Below are positions 1 through 5,391 of a DNA stretch of 5,759 nt, piece after piece (the stretch's first letter is position 1; each line of letters begins with the position of its first letter). Origin of the DNA: an uncultured Ruminococcus sp. (GTDB lineage: Bacteria; Bacillota; Clostridia; Oscillospirales; Acutalibacteraceae); assembly GCA_902803125.1 (NCBI GenBank), contig CADCOZ010000113.1, positions 1 to 5,759 of the forward strand. The letters run 5' to 3'. The position numbers were made by a program, and so were the translations under genes. Below the pieces are notes generated by a model. The model ran no database searches, was not told the DNA's origin, and saw nothing but the letters and a program-made list of their open reading frames with translations.

Positions 1-2
1 TA

Positions 3-554
3 TCGCTGGAGGCTGCGTTTACAGAATGTACCGGTTTAGTCAAGGTGAAAATGCCGGATAGTGTTATGAATATCTGCGGGACGTTCACCGGGTGCCGGTC
101 TTTAGAAGAAGTCATGATTCCAAGCAAAATAACGTGCATCGGACAATGGGCTTTCTTCCATTGTACCGGCCTGCAAAGGGTTACCATACCGCACACCGTT
201 GAAAAAATTGAGGAAGAGGCCTTTAGCGGCTGTACCGTTCTGAAGGACGTGACGATTCCCAGCAGTGTGACCACAATCGGTACAAGAGCCTTCCAGAACT
301 GTTCCGGTATGGTCACACTCAGTCTGCCGAACAGTATCACTTCTATCGACCAAAGTGCCTTTGAAGGCTGTACGGGACTGAACATTATCAAAATCAATGG
401 CCATTTTCCGACTTGGGCAGAGCTGGATTATTTTCAGGATACACTGCTGTATCGGCGAGCACAGGCACAGATCTGTATCTTTTGTGGTCATAATAGTTTT
501 TCAGGACTTATTAACCCGAAATGCAGGCAGTGCGGTAAACCAAAAATCTATTAG
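3..554 (+). CDS. BspA-type leucine-rich repeat protein with C-terminal zinc-ribbon-like tail (5' end cut by window)
   Basis: The reading frame is open from position 3, so the true start lies upstream; the ATG at 45 falls inside a repeat and is not the start. The 183 visible residues are mostly tandem repeats of about 23 residues of the LRR_5 (BspA/Treponema) type, with the recurring pattern AF..C.gL..v.iP.sv..I. About five repeats are complete, plus a partial first one. After the last repeat comes a non-repeat stretch (ING, then PTWAELDYFQDTLLYRRAQ) and a tail with two Cys pairs, CIFC and CRQC, spaced like a zinc ribbon; the protein ends in KPKIY. LRR_5 proteins mediate protein binding and many are surface-exposed. 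With the N-terminus missing, no signal peptide can be judged. The zinc-ribbon end could instead suggest a cytoplasmic protein. The gene is convergent with cotJC. Family assignment is confident; function is unknown. Confidence 0.88.
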   Translation, partial: SLEAAFTECTGLVKVKMPDSVMNICGTFTGCRSLEEVMIPSKITCIGQWAFFHCTGLQRVTIPHTVEKIEEEAFSGCTVLKDVTIPSSVTTIGTRAFQNCSGMVTLSLPNSITSIDQSAFEGCTGLNIIKINGHFPTWAELDYFQDTLLYRRAQAQICIFCGHNSFSGLINPKCRQCGKPKIY

Positions 555-576
555 GATAACGCTGGTTTATTCACCC

Positions 577-1119
577 CTACTGTTTGATGGTATGGGCAAA
601 ACCTGTATAGTGCCGCATGATGCAGGATATTTTGTGGTGGTCGGAGCGTTTCGGCCACCATTTTATTTGGCGTAATACAGGAAAATCAAGTTGTCCATAC
701 CCTTGTGCTTCATCTGCCGCCAAGTCCTCATGCAGGTCCGTAATGGGGTCACCCTTCACCTGTAAAGCCGCCGCCGTAAAAGGCATACCGTTGCTGGCAG
801 CCGGATATACACCCGTTGTATGGTCAACAAAATAATCTTCAAAACCTTGTTTCTTGATTTCTTCAATGCTCAGGTTCCGTGTCAATTGGTACACAATCGT
901 GCCTACCATTTCCAAGTGACTTAGTTCTTCGGTGCCGATATCCGTCAAAATGGCCTTGATTTCCGGATACGGCATGGCATACCGCTGACTGAGATACCGC
1001 AGAGAGGCACCTAATTCACCATCGGGGCCGCCATATTGTGAAATAATTATTTTAGCCAATTTCGGATTGGTTTGTTTAATATTAACAGGATATTGCAATT
1101 TCTTTTCGTAAACCCACAT
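577..1119 (-). CDS. cotJC: Spore coat protein CotJC (manganese-catalase family), C-terminal part lost or out of frame
   Basis: Third gene of the cotJ operon. CotJC is a spore coat component of the manganese catalase fold. The ATG at 1119 is chosen because AGGAGGG lies 8 nt upstream (1134-1128) and the protein then starts MWVYEKKLQYPV, the usual family N-terminus. Family signatures include QYGGPDGELGASLRYLSQR (28-46), IGTEELSHLEM (61-71), VDHTTGVYPAAS (98-109), GMPFTAA (111-117) and KGDPITDLHEDLAADE (122-137). E35, E65 and H68 fit the first di-manganese ligands. From about residue 138 the protein (AQGYGQLDFP... to Q180) no longer resembles the family: the DDPDV and RERE..HFQRF blocks, which carry the last His ligand, are absent. 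Much of this tail is translated terminator hairpin. Another frame stops at 665-663 just before the hairpin, as expected for an ancestral gene end. An internal frame-breaking deletion or an assembly error is the likely cause. The total of 180 residues is close to the family's roughly 190 only by coincidence. Confidence 0.85.
   Translation of the reverse strand: MWVYEKKLQYPVNIKQTNPKLAKIIISQYGGPDGELGASLRYLSQRYAMPYPEIKAILTDIGTEELSHLEMVGTIVYQLTRNLSIEEIKKQGFEDYFVDHTTGVYPAASNGMPFTAAALQVKGDPITDLHEDLAADEAQGYGQLDFPVLRQIKWWPKRSDHHKISCIMRHYTGFAHTIKQ
636..668 (+). terminator. Rho-independent terminator, probably shared by the convergent LRR and cotJ transcripts
   Basis: A 10-bp stem (GGTGGTCGGA at 636-645 with TTCGGCCACC at 650-659, two G-T pairs) closes a GCGT loop and is followed on the plus strand by ATTTTATTT. 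It lies about 80 nt beyond the LRR stop codon. On the minus strand it sits 3 nt past a TAA at 665-663, in a frame other than the one now read as the cotJC tail. That suggests it was also the end of the original cotJC gene. The minus side lacks a strong T run (ACAAAAT follows), so it is a better terminator for the LRR gene. Confidence 0.6.
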
Positions 1120-1123
1120 ACTA

Positions 1124-1375
1124 TCAGCCCTCCTGCGTATCCCAAGGCCACGGATCAGCAATCCAAGCCCAGCGATTGCCGTTTTCGTTATTCGGACTTA
1201 AGGGACCGAATTTTTCTTCGAATTGTTGACGCAGTTTATCGCCTTGATCTTCATAATAATGCAGTGCATCAGCGGCACTGACATCATCGGGATGGGTATC
1301 CAGATAAATATGCAGTTCGGTAACGGCAAAATCAAAAGAAGCAAGACGTTCCAGCAGACGCTGACGTTCAGTCAT
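1124..1375 (-). CDS. cotJB: Spore coat protein CotJB
   Basis: A protein of 83 residues, about the usual length of CotJB (around 87). It starts MTERQRLLERLASFDFAVTE and carries the family pattern of an amphipathic N-terminal helix, the ELHIYLDTHPDD segment, a YYED helix, and a C-terminal GPLSP followed by a Trp/Pro-rich end (W-A-W...DPWPW). The ATG at 1375 is chosen because AAGGAGG (1390-1384) lies 8 nt upstream; a longer frame reaching 1549 would run through cotJA and has no support. The start overlaps the end of cotJA by 8 nt. The stop is 4 nt before the cotJC start, so the cotJC ribosome binding site lies within the last codons of cotJB, and translation is probably coupled. CotJB is part of the CotJ inner coat complex made in the mother cell; its biochemical role is unknown. 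Confidence 0.9.
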   Translation of the reverse strand: MTERQRLLERLASFDFAVTELHIYLDTHPDDVSAADALHYYEDQGDKLRQQFEEKFGPLSPNNENGNRWAWIADPWPWDTQEG

Positions 1376-1574
1376 TCTTATCCCCTCCTTCGGTACAATT
1401 GGGACAGAACGGTTTATTGAGTTCCGGAAACATCGTTCCGCTTCGAATGGCCTGTTCGGGCGCATAGAGTTTCGAAGCATTCTGATACGGAACATACGCC
1501 ATGGTGACGGTGGTATTCCGGGGCAGCGGCGAGATATAATAGTTGGCATTTTGAATTTCTTTGATAATATCCAT
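1368..1574 (-). CDS. cotJA: Spore coat protein CotJA
   Basis: First gene of the cotJ operon, 68 residues. It shows the CotJA core: MAYVPYQN (28-35), then LYAPEQAIRSGTMFPELNKPF. The C-terminus is Cys-containing, CPNC followed by TEGGDKND; I cannot say whether the CxxC pair is common in this subgroup. The ATG at 1574 is preferred: AAAGGAG (1589-1583) is 8 nt upstream, the same spacing as for cotJB and cotJC. An in-frame GTG three codons earlier (1583) overlaps that site and is rejected. The product is a small spore coat protein needed in Bacillus for assembly of CotJC into the coat. Expression is expected in the mother cell during sporulation. Confidence 0.88.
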   Translation of the reverse strand: MDIIKEIQNANYYISPLPRNTTVTMAYVPYQNASKLYAPEQAIRSGTMFPELNKPFCPNCTEGGDKND

Positions 1575-1665
1575 TAACAGCACTCCTTTCTATTATCTAT
1601 GAAGAAGAGCGGGTGTGCGGTGCGGCAAGAAAAAGGAAAACGAAAGCGGCATTGATTTGTCAGCG

Positions 1666-1752
1666 GTTCATCACGCAACGGGCGGCCACACCACCCTCCC
1701 GCGGGTTTGCACCAAAAACAGCCCGTCACGAAACGGGACGGCCGTTCATCAC
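1666..1752. repeat. Two imperfect direct repeats in the cotJ upstream region
   Basis: TCACGCAACGGGCGGCC (1671-1687) and TCACGAAACGGGACGGCC (1726-1743) are near-identical direct copies 55 nt apart. In addition GTTCATCAC occurs at 1666-1674 and again at 1744-1752. The stretch between them is unusually GC-rich for an intergenic region. It looks like the remains of a small repeated element rather than a coding region. Confidence 0.5.
1714..1737 (-). terminator. Terminator-like hairpin inside the cotJ leader
   Basis: On the minus strand, CCCGT (1737-1733), a six-base loop and ACGGG (1726-1722) form a short GC-rich stem, followed after CTG by TTTTT (1718-1714). It lies some 25-30 nt beyond the predicted cotJ start of transcription and would be an attenuator if real. 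It could also end a leftward transcript from elsewhere. The stem is only 5 bp. Confidence 0.3.
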
Positions 1753-1769
1753 TCCACACACCTTACTAA

Positions 1770-1796
1770 TATAATATGCTTGTGAGCCACAGGCGT
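1770..1796 (-). promoter_or_regulatory. Candidate mother-cell (sigma-K/sigma-E-like) promoter for cotJ
   Basis: Read on the minus strand, CATATTATA (1778-1770) fits the sigma-K minus-10 pattern CATAnnnTA. An AC dinucleotide (1796-1795) lies 16 nt upstream, where the weak sigma-K minus-35 is expected. In Bacillus subtilis cotJ is controlled by sigma-E, whose minus-10 is similar (CATA start). This would give a leader of about 190 nt before cotJA. The same bases read TATAAT on the plus strand, but with no good minus-35, so that direction is not called. Short motifs like this occur by chance, so confidence is modest. Confidence 0.35.
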
Positions 1797-1830
1797 GACG
1801 ATGGGGCGAAGAGAAAGAATATCTTACAAA

Positions 1831-1860
1831 AGGTATCAAAAGGTATCAAAAGGTATCAAA
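1831..1860. repeat. Threefold perfect decamer repeat with phased A-tracts
   Basis: AGGTATCAAA occurs three times head-to-tail with no change. With the flanking bases this puts an A4-A5 run every 10 bp, continued by AAAAAATAAAA. A-tracts in phase with the DNA helix produce intrinsic curvature. The array ends 23 bp before the minus-35 box of the rightward promoter, so it may act as an UP-like or bent-DNA activator. Repeat-unit number could also vary by slippage. Confidence 0.85.
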
Positions 1861-1883
1861 AAATAAAATGCACGGATTAAACC

Positions 1884-1912
1884 TTGCTAAATACAGAATA
1901 ATATAGTATAAT
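1884..1912 (+). promoter_or_regulatory. Sigma-A promoter of the DUF2628-galU operon
   Basis: Minus-35 TTGCTA (1884-1889) and minus-10 TATAAT (1907-1912) are separated by the ideal 17 bp. AT-rich DNA with phased A-tracts lies upstream. Transcription would begin near 1919, giving a leader of under 30 nt before the ATG at 1946. Confidence 0.75.
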
Positions 1913-1945
1913 AGGATAGAGCCAAGTGTAAAAGGAGGCTGAGAT

Positions 1946-2959
1946 ATGAATTATATAGGCAAACCCTGTCCGGTGTGTTCCTGTACATTTCGTGATGAAG
2001 ACGATATTGTCGTGTGTCCGAAGTGCGGAGCACCCTATCACAGAGAATGCTATGAGGAAAAGGGTGCCTGCATTTTTAAGGAACTGCATAAGTCACACCA
2101 AAGCTGGCAGGATACACAGCCAAAGCCCAAAAGCGAAAATGACGAAACGGCTGATGAAGTATTCATATGCCGCCGGTGCGGCGCACATAATCCGCTGGGT
2201 TCGATTGTGTGTAAGGACTGCGGCAGTTTTTTATCAAGAGAAATCCCTCAGAATGACGGCACTCATGCCAACGGCTCGGCCGCACCGCCGGAAGGAACGC
2301 CTTTTGGCAGCAATAACCCGTTCACCGTGTTTCTGGATCCGATGGGCGGTGTGTCACAGGAAGAAGATTTTGACGGCGTTACCGGTGCGGAAATTGCAAA
2401 ATATGTCAAGAACAATACCACCTACTATTTACCGGTATTCAAAAGGTACAAAAACGAGCACCGCAGCCGCTTTAATTTTTGTGCATTTTTGTTTATGGGA
2501 GGCTGGTATCTCTACCGCAAGCAATATGTGAAAGGCGTGTTGCTTTCCCTGCTCCATTTATGTGTCGAATTAGGCGCTTTGTTTACGTCCATATGGCTCT
2601 CGTCACCGCTGATCAAAGAAGCCAATGAATATTACAGCGGTGCCACATATATCAACATCAATGATTATATTGCATGGGCGATGAACAATAAATCGTTCGG
2701 GCATCTTGTACTGATGTTTTTGCCGACACTGCTGTATGTACTGCTGCTGGTGGTACGAATTATTTGCGGCCTGCGGGGCAATCGAAGCTATTATCATCAC
2801 GCCGTTAGCAAAATCAAAGCCGTTAAGGCACTCCCCCATCCGGAACAAGCCGATCTCCAAAAAGCAATCTCAGAAGCAGGCGGCACCAATAACGCTGTGG
2901 CGTTGGTGTATCTGGTCTGTTATTTGATTGTGTATTTTGCTCCCCTATTCATACCATAA
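1946..2959 (+). CDS. RING-like / zinc-ribbon membrane protein with DUF2628 domain
   Basis: A 337-residue protein of modular design. Residues 8-42 form a RING-like treble-clef zinc site (C8-x2-C11, C24-PK-C27, H32, C35, C42) with the hallmark [15 protein letters not shown]; this matches the prokaryotic RING family 1. Residues 75-92 form a second zinc ribbon (CRRC...CKDC). A low-complexity linker leads to residues 150-285, which resemble DUF2628: YYLPVF.R, then [17 protein letters not shown], and later [11 protein letters not shown]. Membrane segments are likely at about 176-190 (weak), 196-218, 252-275 and 316-336. The zinc fingers are probably cytoplasmic at the membrane. AAAGGAGG lies 7 nt before the ATG. 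The gene is first in an operon, with galU starting 17 nt after its stop. No function is known for this architecture; a role in protein-protein contact or membrane-localised regulation of envelope precursor synthesis is inference only. Confidence 0.85.
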   Translation: MNYIGKPCPVCSCTFRDEDDIVVCPKCGAPYHRECYEEKGACIFKELHKSHQSWQDTQPKPKSENDETADEVFICRRCGAHNPLGSIVCKDCGSFLSREIPQNDGTHANGSAAPPEGTPFGSNNPFTVFLDPMGGVSQEEDFDGVTGAEIAKYVKNNTTYYLPVFKRYKNEHRSRFNFCAFLFMGGWYLYRKQYVKGVLLSLLHLCVELGALFTSIWLSSPLIKEANEYYSGATYININDYIAWAMNNKSFGHLVLMFLPTLLYVLLLVVRIICGLRGNRSYYHHAVSKIKAVKALPHPEQADLQKAISEAGGTNNAVALVYLVCYLIVYFAPLFIP

Positions 2960-2976
2960 GAAACGGAGGATTCAAA

Positions 2977-3764
2977 ATGATGAAAGTTAGAAAAGCTGTT
3001 ATTCCGGCGGCAGGTCTTGGCACAAGAGTTCTGCCGGCCACCAAATCCATGCCAAAGGAAATGCTGACCATTGTGGACAAGCCTGCTATTCAGTACATTG
3101 TAGAAGAGGCTGTCAATGCCGGCATTACCGACATTCTGATTATTACCAACCGCGGCAAGGGCATTATTGAGGATCACTTTGACCGCAGTCCGGAATTGGA
3201 AGAAAGACTGCTCAGTTCCGGCAAAAAAGATGTCTATGAACAGGTCGTTTCCATTTCCAAGCTGGCGAATATCTACTTTGTCCGTCAGAAAGAAACCAAA
3301 GGTTTGGGTCATGCGGTCAGCTGATTCGTGCCTATGAAAAATACGGCAAATCGGTGGTAGGCATCAAGGCCGTGCCGGCAGAAGCTATCTCAAAATACAG
3401 TTCCCTGAAGGTCAGCCCGCTGGAGGGCAATATTTACAGCTGTACCGACATGATAGAAAAGCCGCAAAAGCAGGAAGATGTCCTGTCGCTGTTCTCGATT
3501 CTCGGCCGCTGTGTGCTGACACCGGATATTTTTGAAATTCTGGACAATACCGCACCGGGAGCCGGTGGAGAAATCCAGCTGACCGATGCCATGAGAACCA
3601 TGGCCCGCACCGTTGGCATGACCGGCGTTGACTTCACGGGCAAGCGTTATGACATGGGCGACAAGCTGGGCATTCTGGAAGCCACCGTTGAAATTGCCCT
3701 GCGTAACCCGCTATTGGGAGAAGATTTCAGAAAGTATCTGAAAGAACTGGCACAAACCCTGTAA
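2977..3764 (+). pseudogene. galU: UTP--glucose-1-phosphate uridylyltransferase, broken by an internal deletion and frameshift
   Basis: GalU (GtaB) joins UTP and glucose-1-phosphate to give UDP-glucose for glycolipids, wall polymers and galactose use. The start at ATG 2977 (or ATG 2980) follows CGGAGGA. The first frame (115 residues) has the nucleotidyltransferase signature [21 protein letters not shown] (10-30) and [13 protein letters not shown], and runs to [13 protein letters not shown] before hitting TGA at 3322-3324. The family sequence resumes in another frame at 3318 ([17 protein letters not shown]) and continues through IEKP, ILGR, GAGGEIQLTDAM and GKRYDMGDKLG to the TAA at 3762. Compared with the family, about 30 residues are missing at the join, including the segment with the conserved GDD that binds metal and substrate. 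Roughly 91 nt are lost, so no frameshift could restore an active enzyme. The visible 262 residues plus the gap equal the usual length of about 290. A sequencing or assembly error must be excluded before calling the gene dead. Confidence 0.88.
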
Positions 3765-3787
3765 AATCGGGAAATCCCGACCGATAT

Positions 3788-3852
3788 GCTTCGGCGAACA
3801 CAAAGCCCTTCACAAAAGGCAAGGGCTGACGGGTTCAGCAAACAGCCGAAGC
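3788..3852 (+). other. Structured RNA candidate in the galU-pgi gap
   Basis: A nested fold is readable by eye. GCTTCGGC (3788-3795) pairs with GCCGAAGC (3845-3852), 8 bp. The adjoining GAAC (3796-3799) pairs with GTTC (3833-3836), leaving an 8-nt bulge. An inner hairpin pairs AGCCCTT (3804-3810) with AAGGGCT (3821-3827) around a 10-nt loop. There is no T-run, so it is not a simple terminator for galU. No known riboswitch class is recognised. Together with the hairpin at 3886-3905 it fills the 176-nt gap before pgi, in which I see no open reading frame worth calling and no convincing promoter. Confidence 0.5.
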
Positions 3853-3885
3853 CATCAAACCCCTGTATCACTATGTTTTGTTAAG

Positions 3886-3905
3886 CCTTCGGTTGGTGCC
3901 GAAGG
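3886..3905 (+). promoter_or_regulatory. Perfect hairpin upstream of the pgi ribosome binding site
   Basis: CCTTCGG (3886-3892) and CCGAAGG (3899-3905) form a perfect 7-bp stem with the 6-nt loop TTGGTG. It lies 19 nt before the pgi AGGAGG. There is only a weak T-run downstream (ATTTTAGG), so it is a poor terminator. The left arm is also complementary to CCGAAG at 3846-3851, so it can compete with the upstream fold. Confidence 0.55.
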
Positions 3906-3940
3906 ATAGCATATCATCAATTTTAGGAGGAAATAAACCT

Positions 3941-5278
3941 ATGGCTGTTACGATTAGTGATAAACATTTAATGAAATTCATGTCCTGTGAGGAATACACC
4001 GCGATTGCTCCGCAGATTCAAGCGGCACATACGCTTCTTCACAAAAAAGAAGGCTTGGGCAATGACCATCTCGGCTGGGTGGACTGGCCGGTGGCCTATG
4101 ATAAAGAGGAATTTGACCGCATTAAAAAGACGGCGGCCAAAATCCAGTCCGACACCGATGTGTTTATTGTTATCGGCATCGGCGGTTCCTATCTTGGTGC
4201 CAGAGCCGCCATTGAGTTTTTGAAGTCCCAGCACTATAACGCCCTGCCCAAAAAGACTCCCGATATTTACTATATCGGCAACTCCATCAGCTCCACCGCT
4301 ATGGCAGAACTGCTTCAGCTGTGTGAAGGCAAGGACGTTACGCTGAATATGATTTCCAAATCCGGCACCACCACCGAACCCGCTATTGCGTTCCGTATCC
4401 TGCGTGAAATGCTCGTAAAGAAATACGGCAAGGACGGTGCCAGACAAAGAATTTACTGCACCACCGACCAGAAAAAGGGTATCCTGAAAAAGTTTGCCAC
4501 CGATGAAGGCTATGAAACTTTCGTGGTGCCGGACGGCATTGGCGGACGTTACTCTGTGCTGACCGCTGTTGGCTTACTGCCGATTGCTGTAGCCGGTGCC
4601 GATATTGATGCCCTGATGCAGGGAGCCGCCGACGCTCGCACCGACCTGATGTCTACCGACCTTGAACAGAATGCCTGCTACAAATATGCCGCCATCAGAA
4701 ATATTCTCTACCGCAAGGGCATGGCCGTTGAACTGCTGGTTAGCTATGAACCTTCCTTCACCATGATGAGTGAGTGGTGGAAACAGCTGTACGGCGAAAG
4801 CGAAGGCAAGAACCATAAAGGTCTGTTCCCTGCTTCCGTTATTTTCTCCACCGACCTGCACTCTATGGGTCAGTATATTCAGGACGGCAGACGTATTTTG
4901 TTTGAAACCGTTGTTCAGATTGACAAGCCCAAGTATGAAATCACCATTGGTTATGAAGAGGGTGACTCAGACGGTCTGAACTTCCTGGAAGGCAAAACCA
5001 TGGACTATGTGAACAAGAAGGCCTTTGAAGGAACCGTGCTGGCTCACACAGACGGTGAAGTGCCGAATGTCATTTTGACCATTCCCGAAGTCAATGAACA
5101 CGAACTGGGCTATTTGATTTATTTCTTTGAAAAGGCCTGTGCCATCAGCGGTTATACCATGTGTTTGAATCCTTTTGACCAGCCCGGCGTTGAAAGCTAC
5201 AAGAAGAATATGTTTGCACTGCTGGGCAAGCCCGGTTATGAGGATCTGAGAGCCGATTTGGAAGCAAGATTAAAATAA
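3941..5278 (+). CDS. pgi: Glucose-6-phosphate isomerase
   Basis: Cytoplasmic enzyme that interconverts glucose-6-phosphate and fructose-6-phosphate in glycolysis and gluconeogenesis. The protein has 445 residues, close to the roughly 450 of the Firmicute form, and appears intact. Two SIS folds are visible: [11 protein letters not shown] (79-89) and SKSGTTTEP (139-147), the sugar-phosphate site. Family signatures are [16 protein letters not shown] (197-212) and [16 protein letters not shown] (408-423). Expected catalytic residues are E286 in [11 protein letters not shown]307 in STDLHSMGQ and K421. The ATG at 3941 is chosen because AGGAGG (3925-3930) precedes it and [13 protein letters not shown] is a typical N-terminus; the upstream extension to 3878 would translate the hairpin. 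It follows galU by 176 nt of structured DNA without a clear promoter, so it may be read through from the galU operon or controlled by that leader. The link with galU is metabolic: both draw on hexose phosphates. Confidence 0.97.
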   Translation: MAVTISDKHLMKFMSCEEYTAIAPQIQAAHTLLHKKEGLGNDHLGWVDWPVAYDKEEFDRIKKTAAKIQSDTDVFIVIGIGGSYLGARAAIEFLKSQHYNALPKKTPDIYYIGNSISSTAMAELLQLCEGKDVTLNMISKSGTTTEPAIAFRILREMLVKKYGKDGARQRIYCTTDQKKGILKKFATDEGYETFVVPDGIGGRYSVLTAVGLLPIAVAGADIDALMQGAADARTDLMSTDLEQNACYKYAAIRNILYRKGMAVELLVSYEPSFTMMSEWWKQLYGESEGKNHKGLFPASVIFSTDLHSMGQYIQDGRRILFETVVQIDKPKYEITIGYEEGDSDGLNFLEGKTMDYVNKKAFEGTVLAHTDGEVPNVILTIPEVNEHELGYLIYFFEKACAISGYTMCLNPFDQPGVESYKKNMFALLGKPGYEDLRADLEARLK

Positions 5279-5302
5279 TGCGGGTAAAATTCTCTGAACG
5301 CA

Positions 5303-5331
5303 TTGACAGAACGGACGGCTTATTGTAAAAT
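5303..5331 (+). promoter_or_regulatory. Near-consensus sigma-A promoter for the P-loop gene
   Basis: Minus-35 TTGACA (5303-5308) is perfect and minus-10 TAAAAT (5326-5331) differs from consensus by one base, with a 17-bp spacer. It starts 25 nt after the pgi stop. Transcription would begin near 5338, leaving a leader of about 55 nt. No terminator is visible after pgi, so the two genes may also be co-transcribed. Confidence 0.75.
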
Positions 5332-5391
5332 TGTCTTAGAGAGCATTCTCGTTGTGTCCATGATACAAGTACTTAAGGAGGCAAAAAAAAT

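Noticed and set aside
102..491. Minus-strand 129-codon frame opposite the LRR gene
   Set aside because: Its openness mirrors the repeat codons of the LRR gene; no family resemblance and no ribosome binding site.
1574..1759. Minus-strand 61-codon frame rich in Cys, Trp and Arg upstream of cotJA
   Set aside because: It starts at a GTG without a ribosome binding site, has no recognisable family, and lies over repeats and a hairpin; its end coincides with the cotJA ribosome binding site and ATG.
1745..1775. Plus-strand TATAAT-like box as a second rightward promoter
   Set aside because: No acceptable minus-35 at a workable spacing; the promoter at 1884-1912 is much better and closer to the gene.
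1831..1860. Short tandem repeats as a possible CRISPR array
   Set aside because: Units are 10 bp and contiguous with no spacers, and no cas genes are present.
1992..2531. Plus-strand 179-codon frame inside the RING/DUF2628 gene
   Set aside because: Out-of-frame shadow of a gene with clear domains, promoter and ribosome binding site in the other frame.
3316..3324. Programmed ribosomal frameshift in galU
   Set aside because: No slippery heptamer is present, and the conserved GDD segment is physically missing, so frameshifting could not yield an intact enzyme.
3878..3940. Longer N-terminus for Pgi
   Set aside because: It would translate the hairpin and the AGGAGG site; the family N-terminus begins at the ATG at 3941.
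3968..4447. Minus-strand 159-codon frame opposite pgi
   Set aside because: Antisense shadow produced by codon bias of the highly conserved pgi sequence.
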